Origin: Mycobacterium sp. PS03-16
Lineage (GTDB): Bacteria; Actinomycetota; Actinomycetes; Mycobacteriales; Mycobacteriaceae
DNA: 64,000 nt
Direction: 5' to 3'
Assembly (NCBI RefSeq): GCF_004570325.1
Contig: NZ_SPQO01000021.1
Coordinates: 1-64,000 of the forward strand
How positions within the stretch are numbered: the stretch's first letter is position 1; each line of letters starts with the position of its first letter. The notes beneath the pieces were generated by a model. The model did not search any database. It was not told the origin of the DNA and saw nothing but the letters and a program-made list of their open reading frames with translations. Below are positions 42,914-51,924 of this stretch, one piece after another. The position numbers and the translations under genes are program-made.

Positions 42914-43767
42914 GCGCGGGCGAGGGCCTCGGCGCGTTCGACGACGTTGGTCAGCAGGAAGGCCCGGGTCAGCGGCCCCACCCCGCCGGGGTTGGGCGAG
43001 ACGTGCCCGGCCACCTCCCAGACATCGGGGGCGACGTCGCCGACGAGCTTGCCCGCGTCGTCTCGGCTGACCCCGACATCGACGACCGCGGCGCCCGGAC
43101 GGACCATCTCGGCGGTCACCATGTGCGGCACCCCGGCGGCGGCGACGATGATGTCGGCGTCCCGGGTGAGTTGCGGCAGGTGCCGGGTCGCGGTGTGGCA
43201 CAGCGTGACCGTGGCGTTCTCCGACCGGCGGGTCAGCAGCAGGCCCAGCGGGCGGCCGACCGTGACGCCGCGGCCGATCACCACGACGTGCGCGCCGGCG
43301 ATCTCCACCTCGAAGCGGCGCAGCAGGTGCACGATGCCGCGCGGGGTGCACGGCAGCGGCGCGGGCTCGTTGAGTACCAGCCGGCCCAGGTTCGTCGGGT
43401 GCAGCCCATCGGCGTCCTTGCCGGGGTCGATGCGCTCGAGCGCGGCGTTCTCGTCCAGGTGCTTGGGCAGCGGCAGCTGCACGATGTACCCGGTGCACTC
43501 GGGGTTGGCGTTGAGCTCGTCGATGGTCTCGTCGAGCTTGGCCTGACTGATGTCGGCGGGCAGGTCGCGGCGGATCGAGGTGATGCCGACCTTCGCGCAG
43601 TCGGCGTGCTTGCCGCGCACGTATGCCTGCGACCCCGGATCGTCGCCCACCAGCACCGTGCCCAGGCCCGGTGTGCGCCCCTGTTCGGTGAGCGCGGCGA
43701 CCCGCTGGGTCAGGTCGACGAAGATCTCGTCACGCGTGGCTTTCCCGTCAAGCGTTTTCGCACCCAC
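42910..43767 (-). CDS. folD: Bifunctional methylenetetrahydrofolate dehydrogenase/cyclohydrolase
   Basis: FolD interconverts 5,10-methylene- and 10-formyl-tetrahydrofolate with NADP. The 285-residue protein shows PGLGTVLVGDDPGSQAYVRGKHADCAKVGI (catalytic Lys region), GYIVQLPLPKHLDENAALERIDPGKDADGLHP, VVVIGRGVTVGRPLGLLL and a C-terminal PNPGGVGPLTRAFLLTN. GTG 43767 gives the family N-terminus MGAKTLDGKATRDEIF. An ATG at 43806 would add 13 residues. It corresponds to Rv3356c. Confidence 0.96.
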   Translation of the reverse strand: MGAKTLDGKATRDEIFVDLTQRVAALTEQGRTPGLGTVLVGDDPGSQAYVRGKHADCAKVGITSIRRDLPADISQAKLDETIDELNANPECTGYIVQLPLPKHLDENAALERIDPGKDADGLHPTNLGRLVLNEPAPLPCTPRGIVHLLRRFEVEIAGAHVVVIGRGVTVGRPLGLLLTRRSENATVTLCHTATRHLPQLTRDADIIVAAAGVPHMVTAEMVRPGAAVVDVGVSRDDAGKLVGDVAPDVWEVAGHVSPNPGGVGPLTRAFLLTNVVERAEALARA

Positions 43768-43808
43768 ATCGGCCAGTCTGTCATGGGCGTGTGGCAGGCT
43801 CAGCACCT

Positions 43809-45008
43809 ATGAACACCGCGCCAGATGTGTTCACCCCGGCCAAGCTCGGCCCGGTGACGTTGCGCAACCGCATCATCAAGGCGGCCACGTTCGAGGCGTC
43901 GACCCCGAACGCACTGGTCACCGACGATCTCATCCACTACCACCGGCTCCCTGCGGCCGGCGGCGTCGGCATGACGACGGTCGCGTACTGCGCGGTGTCG
44001 CCGGGCGGGCGCACCGACGGGTGGCAGCTGTGGATGCGGCCCGAGGCGCTGCCCGGGCTGCGCCGCCTCACCGACGCGGTGCACGCCGAGGGCGCGGCGA
44101 TCAGCGCGCAGATCGGGCACGCCGGCCCGGTCGCCAACGCCCGCACGAACAAGGCCAGGGCGCTCGCGCCGGTGCGGTTCTTCAACCCGATGTCGATGCG
44201 GTTCGCGAAGAAGGCGACCCGCGACGACATCCGCGAAGTGATGGACGCGCACGCCAACGCCGCCCGGTTGGCCATCGAGGCCGGCTTCGACGCCGTGGAG
44301 ATCCATCTCGGCCACAACTATCTGGCCAGCTCGTTCCTCAGCCCGCTGCTCAACCGCCGCACCGACGAATTCGGCGGATCGCTGGCCAACCGCGCCAAGG
44401 TGGCGCGCGGCACCGTGCTCGCGGTGCGCCGGGCGGTGGAGCAGGCCGGCACGCCGATAGCGGTCACCGCGAAACTCAACATGTCCGACGGTGTCCGCGG
44501 CGGCATCTCGGTCGAGGAGGCGCTGCAGACGGCCAAATGGCTCGAGGAGGACGGCGGGCTCGACGCGATCGAGCTGACCGCGGGCAGCTCGCTGGTCAAC
44601 CCGATGTACCTGTTCCGCGGCGACGCCCCGGTCAAGGAGTTCGCCGGCGCGTTCAAACCCCCGCTGCGGTGGGGCATCCGGATGACCGGCCACAAGTTCC
44701 TGCGCGAGTACCCCTACCGCGAGGCCTACTTGCTACGCGAGGCGCGCCAGTTCCGCGCCGAGCTGAAACTGCCGCTGATCCTGCTGGGCGGCATCACCAA
44801 CCGCGACACCATGGACCGCGCGATGGCCGAGGGATTCGACTTCGTCGCGATGGGCCGCGCGCTGCTGGCCGAGCCCGACCTGCTCACGCGCATCCAGGCC
44901 GACAGCGCCACCCGCTCGGCGTGCACGCACTGCAACCGGTGCATGCCGACGATCTACCGCCACACCCACTGTGTGGTCACCGGGGCCCCCGACTCGATCC
45001 CGGTCTGA
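43809..45008 (+). CDS. NADH:flavin oxidoreductase (old yellow enzyme family)
   Basis: This 399-residue FMN TIM-barrel ene-reductase resembles Rv3359. Seen are FTPAKLGPVTLRNRIIKAATFEAS, ISAQIGHAGPVANA, EIHLGHNYLASSFLSPLLNRRTDEFGGSLANR and FVAMGRALLAEPDLLTRI. A C-terminal CTHCNRCMPTIY resembles the cluster-binding region of 2,4-dienoyl-CoA reductase-like members, although no second large domain follows. The substrate is unknown. ATG 43809 is used; 43791 is also possible. Confidence 0.88.
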   Translation: MNTAPDVFTPAKLGPVTLRNRIIKAATFEASTPNALVTDDLIHYHRLPAAGGVGMTTVAYCAVSPGGRTDGWQLWMRPEALPGLRRLTDAVHAEGAAISAQIGHAGPVANARTNKARALAPVRFFNPMSMRFAKKATRDDIREVMDAHANAARLAIEAGFDAVEIHLGHNYLASSFLSPLLNRRTDEFGGSLANRAKVARGTVLAVRRAVEQAGTPIAVTAKLNMSDGVRGGISVEEALQTAKWLEEDGGLDAIELTAGSSLVNPMYLFRGDAPVKEFAGAFKPPLRWGIRMTGHKFLREYPYREAYLLREARQFRAELKLPLILLGGITNRDTMDRAMAEGFDFVAMGRALLAEPDLLTRIQADSATRSACTHCNRCMPTIYRHTHCVVTGAPDSIPV

Positions 45009-45017
45009 GCCGGCGCC

Positions 45018-45938
45018 ATGGCCGCGGCCGACGACGCCATGGTCACCTACCGCTACGTACGGGTGGGGCTGGTCGCGCTGGTGGTGTTCCTGCTGGTGTC
45101 GGTCGCGCTGACCTGGGTGCAGACCTGCCTGCAGAGTTCGATCAGCGCATTCTTCTACACCCGCACCCACGCGGTGCTCGTCGCCGCACTGTGCGCGATC
45201 GGCATCTGCCTGATCGCCTACCGCGGCAGCCGCGTCGGTGAGGACGCGCTGCTGAACTTCTCCGGATACCTGGCCTTCATCGTCGCGCTGATCCCGACCG
45301 ACTCGGTGGGCCTCTGCCAGCCGTGGCTGCCGACGGTCGACGATCCGTTCGGCGGCGTCGGCAACAACGCCGCCGCGCTGCTGGTCGCGGCCGCCGCCGG
45401 AACCGCGATGTACCTGGCGCTGCAGCGGTGGCGCCACCCGCAGCCGCTGCCGACCGCGGAGGCCGAGACCTGCGCGGCCGCGGCAACGGTGTGGAAGCGG
45501 GTGGCCGCGGTGCTGCTGCGCATCGAGAGATGGCTGCCCTCAGCGTTGCTCGGGATCGTCATCGGCGGTGCGGTGCTCTCGCTGTGGGATTGGTTCCTGG
45601 ACCGGGCGCACGTCATCGCGGCGGTCGCGATGTTCCTGGCCATCGTGCTGGTCGCGGTCTATCACGCCTGCTACGCCCGCGCCGCCGCCCGGCACCGGCT
45701 CGCCCGGTTCTACGCGGCGCTCGCCACCCTGATGCTCGCCACCGTGGTGGTGGCCGTGATCTTCCTGCTCGCAGACGTCGAGTTCGGGGTCTTCATTGTC
45801 GAGGTGCTGCTCATCCTCGAGTTCGCTGTCTTCTGGGCGGTGCAGACATGGGATGTGTGGGAGCCCACCGACCGCTACCCCGCCTCCGCCGTGCCCGGTC
45901 TGGCCGAAGCGCGGTCAGGACCCGCCGACACCGCCTGA
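45018..45938 (+). CDS. Uncharacterised integral membrane protein
   Basis: This 306-residue protein has about eight hydrophobic stretches and no recognised family motif. Features are an N-terminal helix VGLVALVVFLLVSVALTWV, a Cys pair around QTCLQSS, a loop LIPTDSVGLCQPWLPTVDDPFGG that looks extracytoplasmic, and a Cys in HACYARAAARHR. It starts nine bases after the OYE-like gene and ends 54 bp before the FHA-ABC exporter gene. Co-transcription with either is possible. An alternative ATG is at 45039. Confidence 0.7.
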   Translation: MAAADDAMVTYRYVRVGLVALVVFLLVSVALTWVQTCLQSSISAFFYTRTHAVLVAALCAIGICLIAYRGSRVGEDALLNFSGYLAFIVALIPTDSVGLCQPWLPTVDDPFGGVGNNAAALLVAAAAGTAMYLALQRWRHPQPLPTAEAETCAAAATVWKRVAAVLLRIERWLPSALLGIVIGGAVLSLWDWFLDRAHVIAAVAMFLAIVLVAVYHACYARAAARHRLARFYAALATLMLATVVVAVIFLLADVEFGVFIVEVLLILEFAVFWAVQTWDVWEPTDRYPASAVPGLAEARSGPADTA

Positions 45939-45992
45939 ACACCGACCGGCGGAGACGCCCGGACGGGACGGCTACCTATACAGTGAGTCCCG

Positions 45993-48614
45993 ATGAGCCG
46001 ACCAGTCCCACCTGCGCTGACCGTTCGGTACGAGGGTTCGACCCGCACATTCGCCCCGGGCACTGACGTGGTCATCGGCCGCGATCTGCGCGCCGACGTG
46101 CGAATCGCCCACCCGCTGATCTCCCGCGCCCACCTGGTGCTGCGGTTCGATCAGGGCCGTTGGGTCGCGATCGACAACGGCAGCCTCAACGGCATGTTCG
46201 CCGGCGGCCGCCGCGTGCCGGCAGTCGACATCCGCGACGGACAGACCCTCAACATCGGCAACCCCGACGGGCCGCAGCTCACCTTCGAGGTGGGCCGCCA
46301 CCAGGGCTCGGCCGGACGCCCGCCGCAGACCACCGCCGTCCCCGTTGCCCGCGCGGCCACCGGCGGCTACCCGCCTGCCGCGCCACCGGTCTCGCGGCCG
46401 CACCCGCGCTACCCCACCGGGCCGCAGTCCTACGGGACCGGTGGCCAACCGCCGGCCTACCCGACCGGCACGCCGTCACCGGCCTATCCGTCGGGCCCTC
46501 AGCGCTATCCGAGCGCTCCGCCGGCCCGCCCGGCCCCCGCCGCGTCGCTGGCCCCGCCGCTGTCCGAGCAAGCCGGGCTGGAACCCGTCACCCGAATGGG
46601 CCCGACCGCCGCGCCGCGCTCGTCCGAGGCCGGCGGCAACCTGGCCACCAGCATGCTCAAGATCCTGCGCCCGGGCCGGGCGCCGGAACCGCCCCCGGGC
46701 GCGGTGAAGATCGGCCGGGCGAGCGACAACGACATCGTCATCCCCGACGTGCTGGCCTCGCGCCACCACGCCTCCCTGGTGCCCGCCGCGGGCGGCACCG
46801 AGATCGTCGACGCCCGCAGCATCAACGGCACGTTCGTCAACGGCGCCCGCGTGGAGTCGGCGCTGCTGAACGACGGTGATGTCGTCACGATCGGCAACAT
46901 CGACCTGGTCTTCACCGGCGGCACGCTGGTCCGGCGGACCGAGACCGCCGCGGCGACCGCCACCGGCGGCCTCGACGTGCACGGCGTCACCTGGACGATC
47001 GAGAACAACAAGACGCTGCTGGACAACATCTCGCTGGCCGCGCGGCCGGGCACGCTGACCGCGGTGATCGGCCCGTCCGGTGCGGGTAAGTCGACATTCG
47101 CGCGACTGGTCGCCGGCTACACCCACCCGACCAACGGTTCGGTGTCGTTCGAGGGCCACAACGTCCACGCCGAGTACGCCTCGCTGCGGTCCCGGATCGG
47201 GATGGTGCCCCAGGACGACGTGGTGCACGGTCAGCTGACGGTGCGGCAGGCTCTGATGTTCGCCGCCGAACTGCGGCTACCGCCCGACACCACCAAGGCC
47301 GACCGCGAACAGGTCGTCATGCAGGTGCTCGAGGAGCTGGAGATGACCAAGCACCTCGACACCCGGGTGGACAAGCTGTCGGGCGGTCAGCGCAAACGCG
47401 CGTCGGTGGCGCTCGAGCTGCTGACCGGCCCGTCGCTGCTGATCCTCGACGAGCCGACCTCCGGCCTGGACCCTGCGCTGGACCGGCAGGTCATGACCAT
47501 GCTGCGCCAGCTCGCTGACGCGGGCCGCGTGGTGCTGGTGGTCACCCACTCACTGACCTACCTCGACGTCTGCGATCAGGTGCTGCTGCTCGCCCCGGGT
47601 GGTAAGACCGCGTTCTGCGGGCCGCCCAGCGAGATCGGCCCGTCGATGGGCACGACCAACTGGGCCGACATCTTCAGCACCGTCGCCAGCGACCCCGACG
47701 GCGCCAATCAGCGCTTCCTCGCGCTCAACGGCCCGCCGCCCGCGCAGCCCCCCACCGCGGAGGCCACCGATCTCGGCGAGCCGTCGAAAACCAGCCTGCG
47801 GCGGCAGTTCTCGACGATCGCGCGCCGGCAGATACGGCTGATCGTGTCCGACCGCGGCTACTTCATCTTCCTCGCGCTGCTGCCGTTCATCATGGGCACA
47901 CTGTCACTGTCGGTGCCCGGCACCGTCGGCTTCGGGGTGCCCAACCCGATGGGCGACGCCCCCAACGAACCGGGGCAGATCCTGGTGCTGCTCAATGTCG
48001 GCGCCATCTTCATGGGCACCGCGCTGACCATCCGCGACCTGATCGGCGAACGCGCCATCTTCCTGCGCGAACAGGCGGTCGGCCTGTCCACCACCGCATA
48101 CCTGCTGGCCAAGGTGTGCGTGTACTCGGTGTTCGCGATCGTGCAGTCGGCGATCGTCACCGGCATCACGATCCTCGGCAAGGGCGCTCCCACCCAGGGC
48201 GCCGTGGTGCTGGGCAACCCGTCGCTGGAGCTGTTCGTCGGGATGGCGGCCACCACGGTCACCGCGGCGATGGTCGGCCTGGCGCTGTCCGCGCTGGCCC
48301 GCACCAGCGAGCAGATCATGCCGCTGCTGGTGGTCGCGATCATGAGCCAGTTGGTCTTCTCCGGCGGCATGATCCCCGTGACCGACCGCATCGGGCTCGA
48401 CCAGCTGTCGTGGCTCACCCCGGCGCGGTGGGGCTTCGCCGCCTCGGCGTCCACCGCGGACCTGATCACGCTGGTGCCCGGCCCGCTCACGCCGAAGGAC
48501 CGGCACTGGGAGCACACCAGCGGCGCATGGCTGTTCGACATGGCGATGCTCGGCGTGCTCAGCGTCTCCTACGTGACGTTCGTCCGGTGGAAGATCCGGC
48601 TCAAGAGCGGCTGA
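45993..48614 (+). CDS. Rv1747-like FHA-ABC exporter
   Basis: This 873-residue half-ABC transporter has two N-terminal FHA domains. FHA1 is at about residues 25-95 (VIGRDLRADVRIAHPLISRAHLVL, SLNGMF) and FHA2 at about 230-305 (KIGRASDNDIVIPDVLASRHHASL, SINGTF). A Pro/Thr/Tyr-rich linker joins them. The ATPase has GPSGAGKST, signature LSGGQRKRASV and LLILDEPTSGLDPALD. The last ~280 residues are an ABC2-type membrane domain with six helices. Length and domain order match Rv1747, which exports a cell-envelope component and is regulated by PknF phosphorylation of the linker. No kinase gene is adjacent here. Confidence 0.93.
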   Translation: MSRPVPPALTVRYEGSTRTFAPGTDVVIGRDLRADVRIAHPLISRAHLVLRFDQGRWVAIDNGSLNGMFAGGRRVPAVDIRDGQTLNIGNPDGPQLTFEVGRHQGSAGRPPQTTAVPVARAATGGYPPAAPPVSRPHPRYPTGPQSYGTGGQPPAYPTGTPSPAYPSGPQRYPSAPPARPAPAASLAPPLSEQAGLEPVTRMGPTAAPRSSEAGGNLATSMLKILRPGRAPEPPPGAVKIGRASDNDIVIPDVLASRHHASLVPAAGGTEIVDARSINGTFVNGARVESALLNDGDVVTIGNIDLVFTGGTLVRRTETAAATATGGLDVHGVTWTIENNKTLLDNISLAARPGTLTAVIGPSGAGKSTFARLVAGYTHPTNGSVSFEGHNVHAEYASLRSRIGMVPQDDVVHGQLTVRQALMFAAELRLPPDTTKADREQVVMQVLEELEMTKHLDTRVDKLSGGQRKRASVALELLTGPSLLILDEPTSGLDPALDRQVMTMLRQLADAGRVVLVVTHSLTYLDVCDQVLLLAPGGKTAFCGPPSEIGPSMGTTNWADIFSTVASDPDGANQRFLALNGPPPAQPPTAEATDLGEPSKTSLRRQFSTIARRQIRLIVSDRGYFIFLALLPFIMGTLSLSVPGTVGFGVPNPMGDAPNEPGQILVLLNVGAIFMGTALTIRDLIGERAIFLREQAVGLSTTAYLLAKVCVYSVFAIVQSAIVTGITILGKGAPTQGAVVLGNPSLELFVGMAATTVTAAMVGLALSALARTSEQIMPLLVVAIMSQLVFSGGMIPVTDRIGLDQLSWLTPARWGFAASASTADLITLVPGPLTPKDRHWEHTSGAWLFDMAMLGVLSVSYVTFVRWKIRLKSG

Positions 48615-48664
48615 CAAGCCCGCGCCACACCTGCGGGCCGGGGGCTGACCGGTAGATTCGCAGG

Positions 48665-49306
48665 GTGAGGCGCACGCTCGGTCGGATCGAACGCTACGTG
48701 GCCGATGCGCCGGCGACGTTCGGCTGGCTGTTCGTCCTGGCCGTGACCACCCGGGTGCAGCGGTCGGCCGGCCGGGAGCGCGCCCAACTGCTGCGCAGCC
48801 AGTCCACCAATCTGCAGCATCTGTCCGAGGAACCGACCAGAGTGCTGGCCGCCAGCCTGTTCTGGCTCGACGGCCGGCGATGGTGGCCGTACGTGCCTCC
48901 CTTTGTGGCCGTGCTGGCCCCCGCCGAGCACCGGCTCGGATCGGTGCGGTGGCTGGCGACCGGGGTCGCCGCCCATGTGGCGGGAACGTACGCGGGGCAG
49001 GGCTATCTGCGGTGGTCGATTCGCGCCCGCAACGCCCCGCCGCGGCTGGCCGAGGCCCGCGACGTCGGGGTGAGCTACTTCCTGCTCGGCGTCGCCGGAA
49101 CGCTGTCGGCCTACCTGCCCGACGCGCACCGGCGCCGGGTCCGCGCGGCGGCGCTGGCCGTGCTGGCCATCAACACCGCGATCCGGCCAACCTTCACCGA
49201 GGTCGGCCATCTCAGCGCCTTCCTCACGGGTCTGTCGCTGAGCGCCTTGGCGAACGGCCGCGAGCGGTACCCCTATCCGGGTACACAGGGGTATGCGCGC
49301 CACTGA
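48665..49306 (+). CDS. Rhomboid-like membrane protein
   Basis: This 213-residue membrane protein starts at GTG 48665. The helix pattern resembles the rhomboid fold, with HVAGTYAGQGYLRW and a following DVGVSYFLLGVAGTLSAYLP segment. The catalytic GxSG Ser motif of true rhomboid proteases is not preserved as such (GVSY), so it is probably a rhomboid-like non-protease or an atypical protease. HLSAFLTGLSLSAL near the end could carry the His of the fold. It overlaps the next gene by 14 bases, suggesting co-translation. Confidence 0.72.
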   Translation: MRRTLGRIERYVADAPATFGWLFVLAVTTRVQRSAGRERAQLLRSQSTNLQHLSEEPTRVLAASLFWLDGRRWWPYVPPFVAVLAPAEHRLGSVRWLATGVAAHVAGTYAGQGYLRWSIRARNAPPRLAEARDVGVSYFLLGVAGTLSAYLPDAHRRRVRAAALAVLAINTAIRPTFTEVGHLSAFLTGLSLSALANGRERYPYPGTQGYARH

Positions 49307-50525
49307 GATCCGAGCGCTCGGCGAGGTCGCCGCCGAGGGTGCCACTGTGCTCAACAACGTCGTCCGCGGCCTGCACACCGGTATCGCCAGCCGGGTGTTC
49401 AGCTCGATCGGTCCGGCCGCCCGCCCCGTCGAGGTGGTGCACGACCTGATCGCGCAGACGGTGTACACCGCGGTCGGGACGGCCGGGCAGCGGATCCCCG
49501 ACCTGGTCGGCGCGCTCGCGGCCACCGGCGTCGGCTTCGACGCCGACGCGCCCGTCGACGAGTCGCCGGCCGCGGCCGAGATGATCGCCGCCCTCAACGG
49601 CATCTACGGCGACGAGCTCGCCGACCGCGGGAACGCGCTGGCCACCGAGATGGCGGTGCGGGTGGCCCGGCGCCGCGTCGAGCCCACCCCGGGCGGGCTG
49701 GCGGCCGCCTTCCCCGACGCGACCGGCCGGCTGGCGGTGTTCGTGCACGGTCTGTGCCAGACCGAGTCCTCCTGGCAGCGGCCGCCCCGACCGGACGTCG
49801 ACGCCCCCGATCCCCGGTCCTACGGTGACCGGTTGCGCGACGACCTGGGCTTCACGCCCGTCGACGTGCGGTACAACACCGGGCGCCACATCTCCACCAA
49901 CGGCCACGACCTCGACGAACTGCTCGCCGACCTGGTCTCGGCATGGCCAGTGCCGGTGTCCGACATCGCGCTGGTCGGGCATTCGATGGGTGGACTGGTG
50001 GTCCGCAGCGCCTGCCACTACGGTCGGGAGCGCGCGCACCGCTGGACCGGCCTGGTCCGACAGGTGATCTGCCTGGGATCCCCGCACCTCGGCGCGGACC
50101 TCGAGAAGGGCGTCAACGCGGCCTCGTGGGCGCTGTCGCGGGTCCGAGAGACCCAGGCGATCGCCGACTTCCTCAACCTGCGCAGCGACGGCATCAAGGA
50201 TCTGCGCTTCGGCGCCTGCCTGGACGACGACTGGCACGACGCCGACCCCGACGAGTTGCTCCGCGACCGCTGCGGCGAAGTTCCGTTCCTGCCGAATGCG
50301 TCGTATCACTTCGTGGCGACGTCCGCGGCGCCGCAGGCCGTCGGGCGGGTGCTGGGCGACCATCTGGTGAAGCCGTCCAGCGCATCGGGGCAGGGCAGGC
50401 ACCGGCGGCTGCCATTCGAATCGGACAACGGCCTGGTGCTCACCGGTCTGCACCACTTCGACCTGCTCAACCACCCGGAGATCTACGACCGGCTGGTGAG
50501 ATGGCTGGGCGTCACCGCAACGTGA
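49293..50525 (+). CDS. PGAP1-like alpha/beta hydrolase (esterase/lipase)
   Basis: This serine hydrolase of 410 residues has an N-terminal helical region (~130 residues). The hydrolase core follows: LAVFVHGLCQTESSWQRP (oxyanion), nucleophile in ALVGHSMGGLVVRSA, VICLGSPHLGADLEKGVN and a C-terminal His in TGLHHFDLLNHPEIYDRL. It resembles mycobacterial 'triacylglycerol lipase'-type and PGAP1-like proteins. There is no signal peptide. The start overlaps the rhomboid-like gene, and the 3' end overlaps the convergent transglutaminase-like gene by 14 bp. Confidence 0.83.
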   Translation: MRATEIRALGEVAAEGATVLNNVVRGLHTGIASRVFSSIGPAARPVEVVHDLIAQTVYTAVGTAGQRIPDLVGALAATGVGFDADAPVDESPAAAEMIAALNGIYGDELADRGNALATEMAVRVARRRVEPTPGGLAAAFPDATGRLAVFVHGLCQTESSWQRPPRPDVDAPDPRSYGDRLRDDLGFTPVDVRYNTGRHISTNGHDLDELLADLVSAWPVPVSDIALVGHSMGGLVVRSACHYGRERAHRWTGLVRQVICLGSPHLGADLEKGVNAASWALSRVRETQAIADFLNLRSDGIKDLRFGACLDDDWHDADPDELLRDRCGEVPFLPNASYHFVATSAAPQAVGRVLGDHLVKPSSASGQGRHRRLPFESDNGLVLTGLHHFDLLNHPEIYDRLVRWLGVTAT

Positions 50526-51324
50526 CGACGTCGCTCACCGCGTCTCTCGGCAGTTCGCCGTCGACGACCGCGGTCACCGCCATGGTCGTCAGTGTGATGG
50601 CTCCGCCGTGGTTGTCGAGGAAGGCGGTGTCGGCGGCGTCGCGTCCGGTGGCGATGCGCAGCATCGACTGCCGCGGCGCCAGGCAGGTGGCGTCGGCGAG
50701 CCGCCACGCGCCGTCGACGAAGGCCTCGGCGACGGCATGGAAGTCCATGGGGCTGCAACCCGGCGCGTACACCGACACCAGCCGCGCCGGGACGTTCACC
50801 GCCCGCAGCATGGCGATGACCAGGTGGGCGTAGTCACGGCACACGCCCCTGCCCGCCAGGAGGGTGTCGGCGGCGCCGTCGATCGGATCGCTGGAGCCGG
50901 GCACGTAGTTCAGTCGTGCCCCCACCCACGACGACACCTTCTCCAGCAGCGCCACCGAGTCGGCGTCGTTCCCGAACTCGGTGGCGGCGAATCCGAAGAA
51001 CTTGTCGGCCTCGGCGTAGCGGCTGGGCCGCAGGTACGTCGACCGGTCGATGTCGCGCACCGGCGGCGGGTCGGCCACGCCGGTCACGGTGGCCTGGTAG
51101 GAGGCGGTGACCGTGCCCGGTGAGGCATCGAAGATGTGGATGCGGTTGCCGTGCTCCCCGGTGATCTCCCGGGCCTCGACCCGTTCGCCGTCGTGCCGGA
51201 ACACGAGCGACTCCACCACCTCGGCGCCTGGCTGCGGGGCGAGCGCGATCTGGAACTCGAGCGTGGTGGCGGCGGTGACCTCGAATTCGAGGTCCGAGCC
51301 GACGATGCGTCTCATGACGGGCAT
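50512..51324 (-). CDS. Transglutaminase-like cysteine protease/amidase family protein
   Basis: This 270-residue protein has an N-terminal beta domain (about residues 1-95, typical of bacterial transglutaminase-N families) and a transglutaminase-like core. The catalytic triad is visible: Cys in LLAGRGVCRDYAHLVIAMLRAV, His in PMDFHAVAEAFV and Asp in WRLADATCLAPR. Bacterial members can be proteases, amidases or peptide cross-linkers; the target here is unknown. The start is ATG 51324 or 51315; neither has a clear ribosome-binding site. Confidence 0.83.
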   Translation of the reverse strand: MPVMRRIVGSDLEFEVTAATTLEFQIALAPQPGAEVVESLVFRHDGERVEAREITGEHGNRIHIFDASPGTVTASYQATVTGVADPPPVRDIDRSTYLRPSRYAEADKFFGFAATEFGNDADSVALLEKVSSWVGARLNYVPGSSDPIDGAADTLLAGRGVCRDYAHLVIAMLRAVNVPARLVSVYAPGCSPMDFHAVAEAFVDGAWRLADATCLAPRQSMLRIATGRDAADTAFLDNHGGAITLTTMAVTAVVDGELPRDAVSDVVTLR

Positions 51325-51374
51325 TCGCACAGTGTCGTCTTGATCGGCACGCCGTGCAGCACGACCGCCCGGGA

Positions 51375-51437
51375 ATCACACACGTGTCACCCGTGGCAGC
51401 ATCTTGTCGAAAATGCGTTCGACACGTGCGGTGTGAT
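51375..51437 (-). terminator. Imperfect long hairpin after SnoaL-like gene
   Basis: ATCACACACGTGTC (51375-51388) pairs with GACACGT...GTGTGAT (51421-51437), with three extra bases in the 3' arm. The arm ends at the first base of the minus-strand stop codon. It would form right after translation of the SnoaL-like gene stops and likely terminates that transcript before the transglutaminase-like gene. Confidence 0.5.
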
Positions 51438-51877
51438 CAGCGCGTGGGTATGGAGAGCACGCCAAGCTGAGCCAGCACGGCACCCATGTCCAGGAAGGCT
51501 CTCTCGCACATCAGCCGGTCGCCATCGAATTCGAAGATCCCGACCACCGGAACATCGAAGCGGTGACCCGTCGGCGGAATCCCCGCCCATTCACCGTGAT
51601 GGGTTCCTCCGATGGTCCCTTCGGCGACTACGCCGTCGTCCAGGTGCCGCAGCCGTGTCGTTTCGGCGTGCAGATCGGGGAAGCCGTGCATCAAGCTCTG
51701 CAGCAGGTCCCGCACGGCGTCGGCGCCATCGCTGGGCTCGCCGTTCACCTCGTACCGCGGGCTATGGAAGGTCGCGATCACTGCCTCGACATCATGGTCG
51801 TTCTCGACCGCGATGTGGTGCCTCACGACCTGCTCACGATGCTCGCGCAGCGTGGTTGTCTCATCAACCATCACCAT
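51437..51877 (-). CDS. SnoaL-like (NTF2-fold) protein
   Basis: This 146-residue SnoaL/ketosteroid-isomerase-like protein has HHIAVENDHDVEAVIATFHSPRYEVNG, LHAETTRLRHLDDGVVAEGTIGGTHHGEW and a closing FEFDGDRLMCERAFLDMGAVLAQLG. This is the NTF2-like cone with possible small-molecule or hydrolase/cyclase activity. ATG 51877 follows GAGGAGG. It lies directly downstream of the flavin monooxygenase gene (47-bp gap), so it may act on the same compound. Confidence 0.82.
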   Translation of the reverse strand: MVMVDETTTLREHREQVVRHHIAVENDHDVEAVIATFHSPRYEVNGEPSDGADAVRDLLQSLMHGFPDLHAETTRLRHLDDGVVAEGTIGGTHHGEWAGIPPTGHRFDVPVVGIFEFDGDRLMCERAFLDMGAVLAQLGVLSIPTR

Positions 51878-51924
51878 GTCGGTCCTCCTCTGATCAACCT
51901 GACGGCATTCATGCATCCGGGAGA

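Noticed and set aside
48665..49306. Active rhomboid protease.
   Set aside because: The GxSG catalytic Ser motif is not visible. I call it rhomboid-like only.
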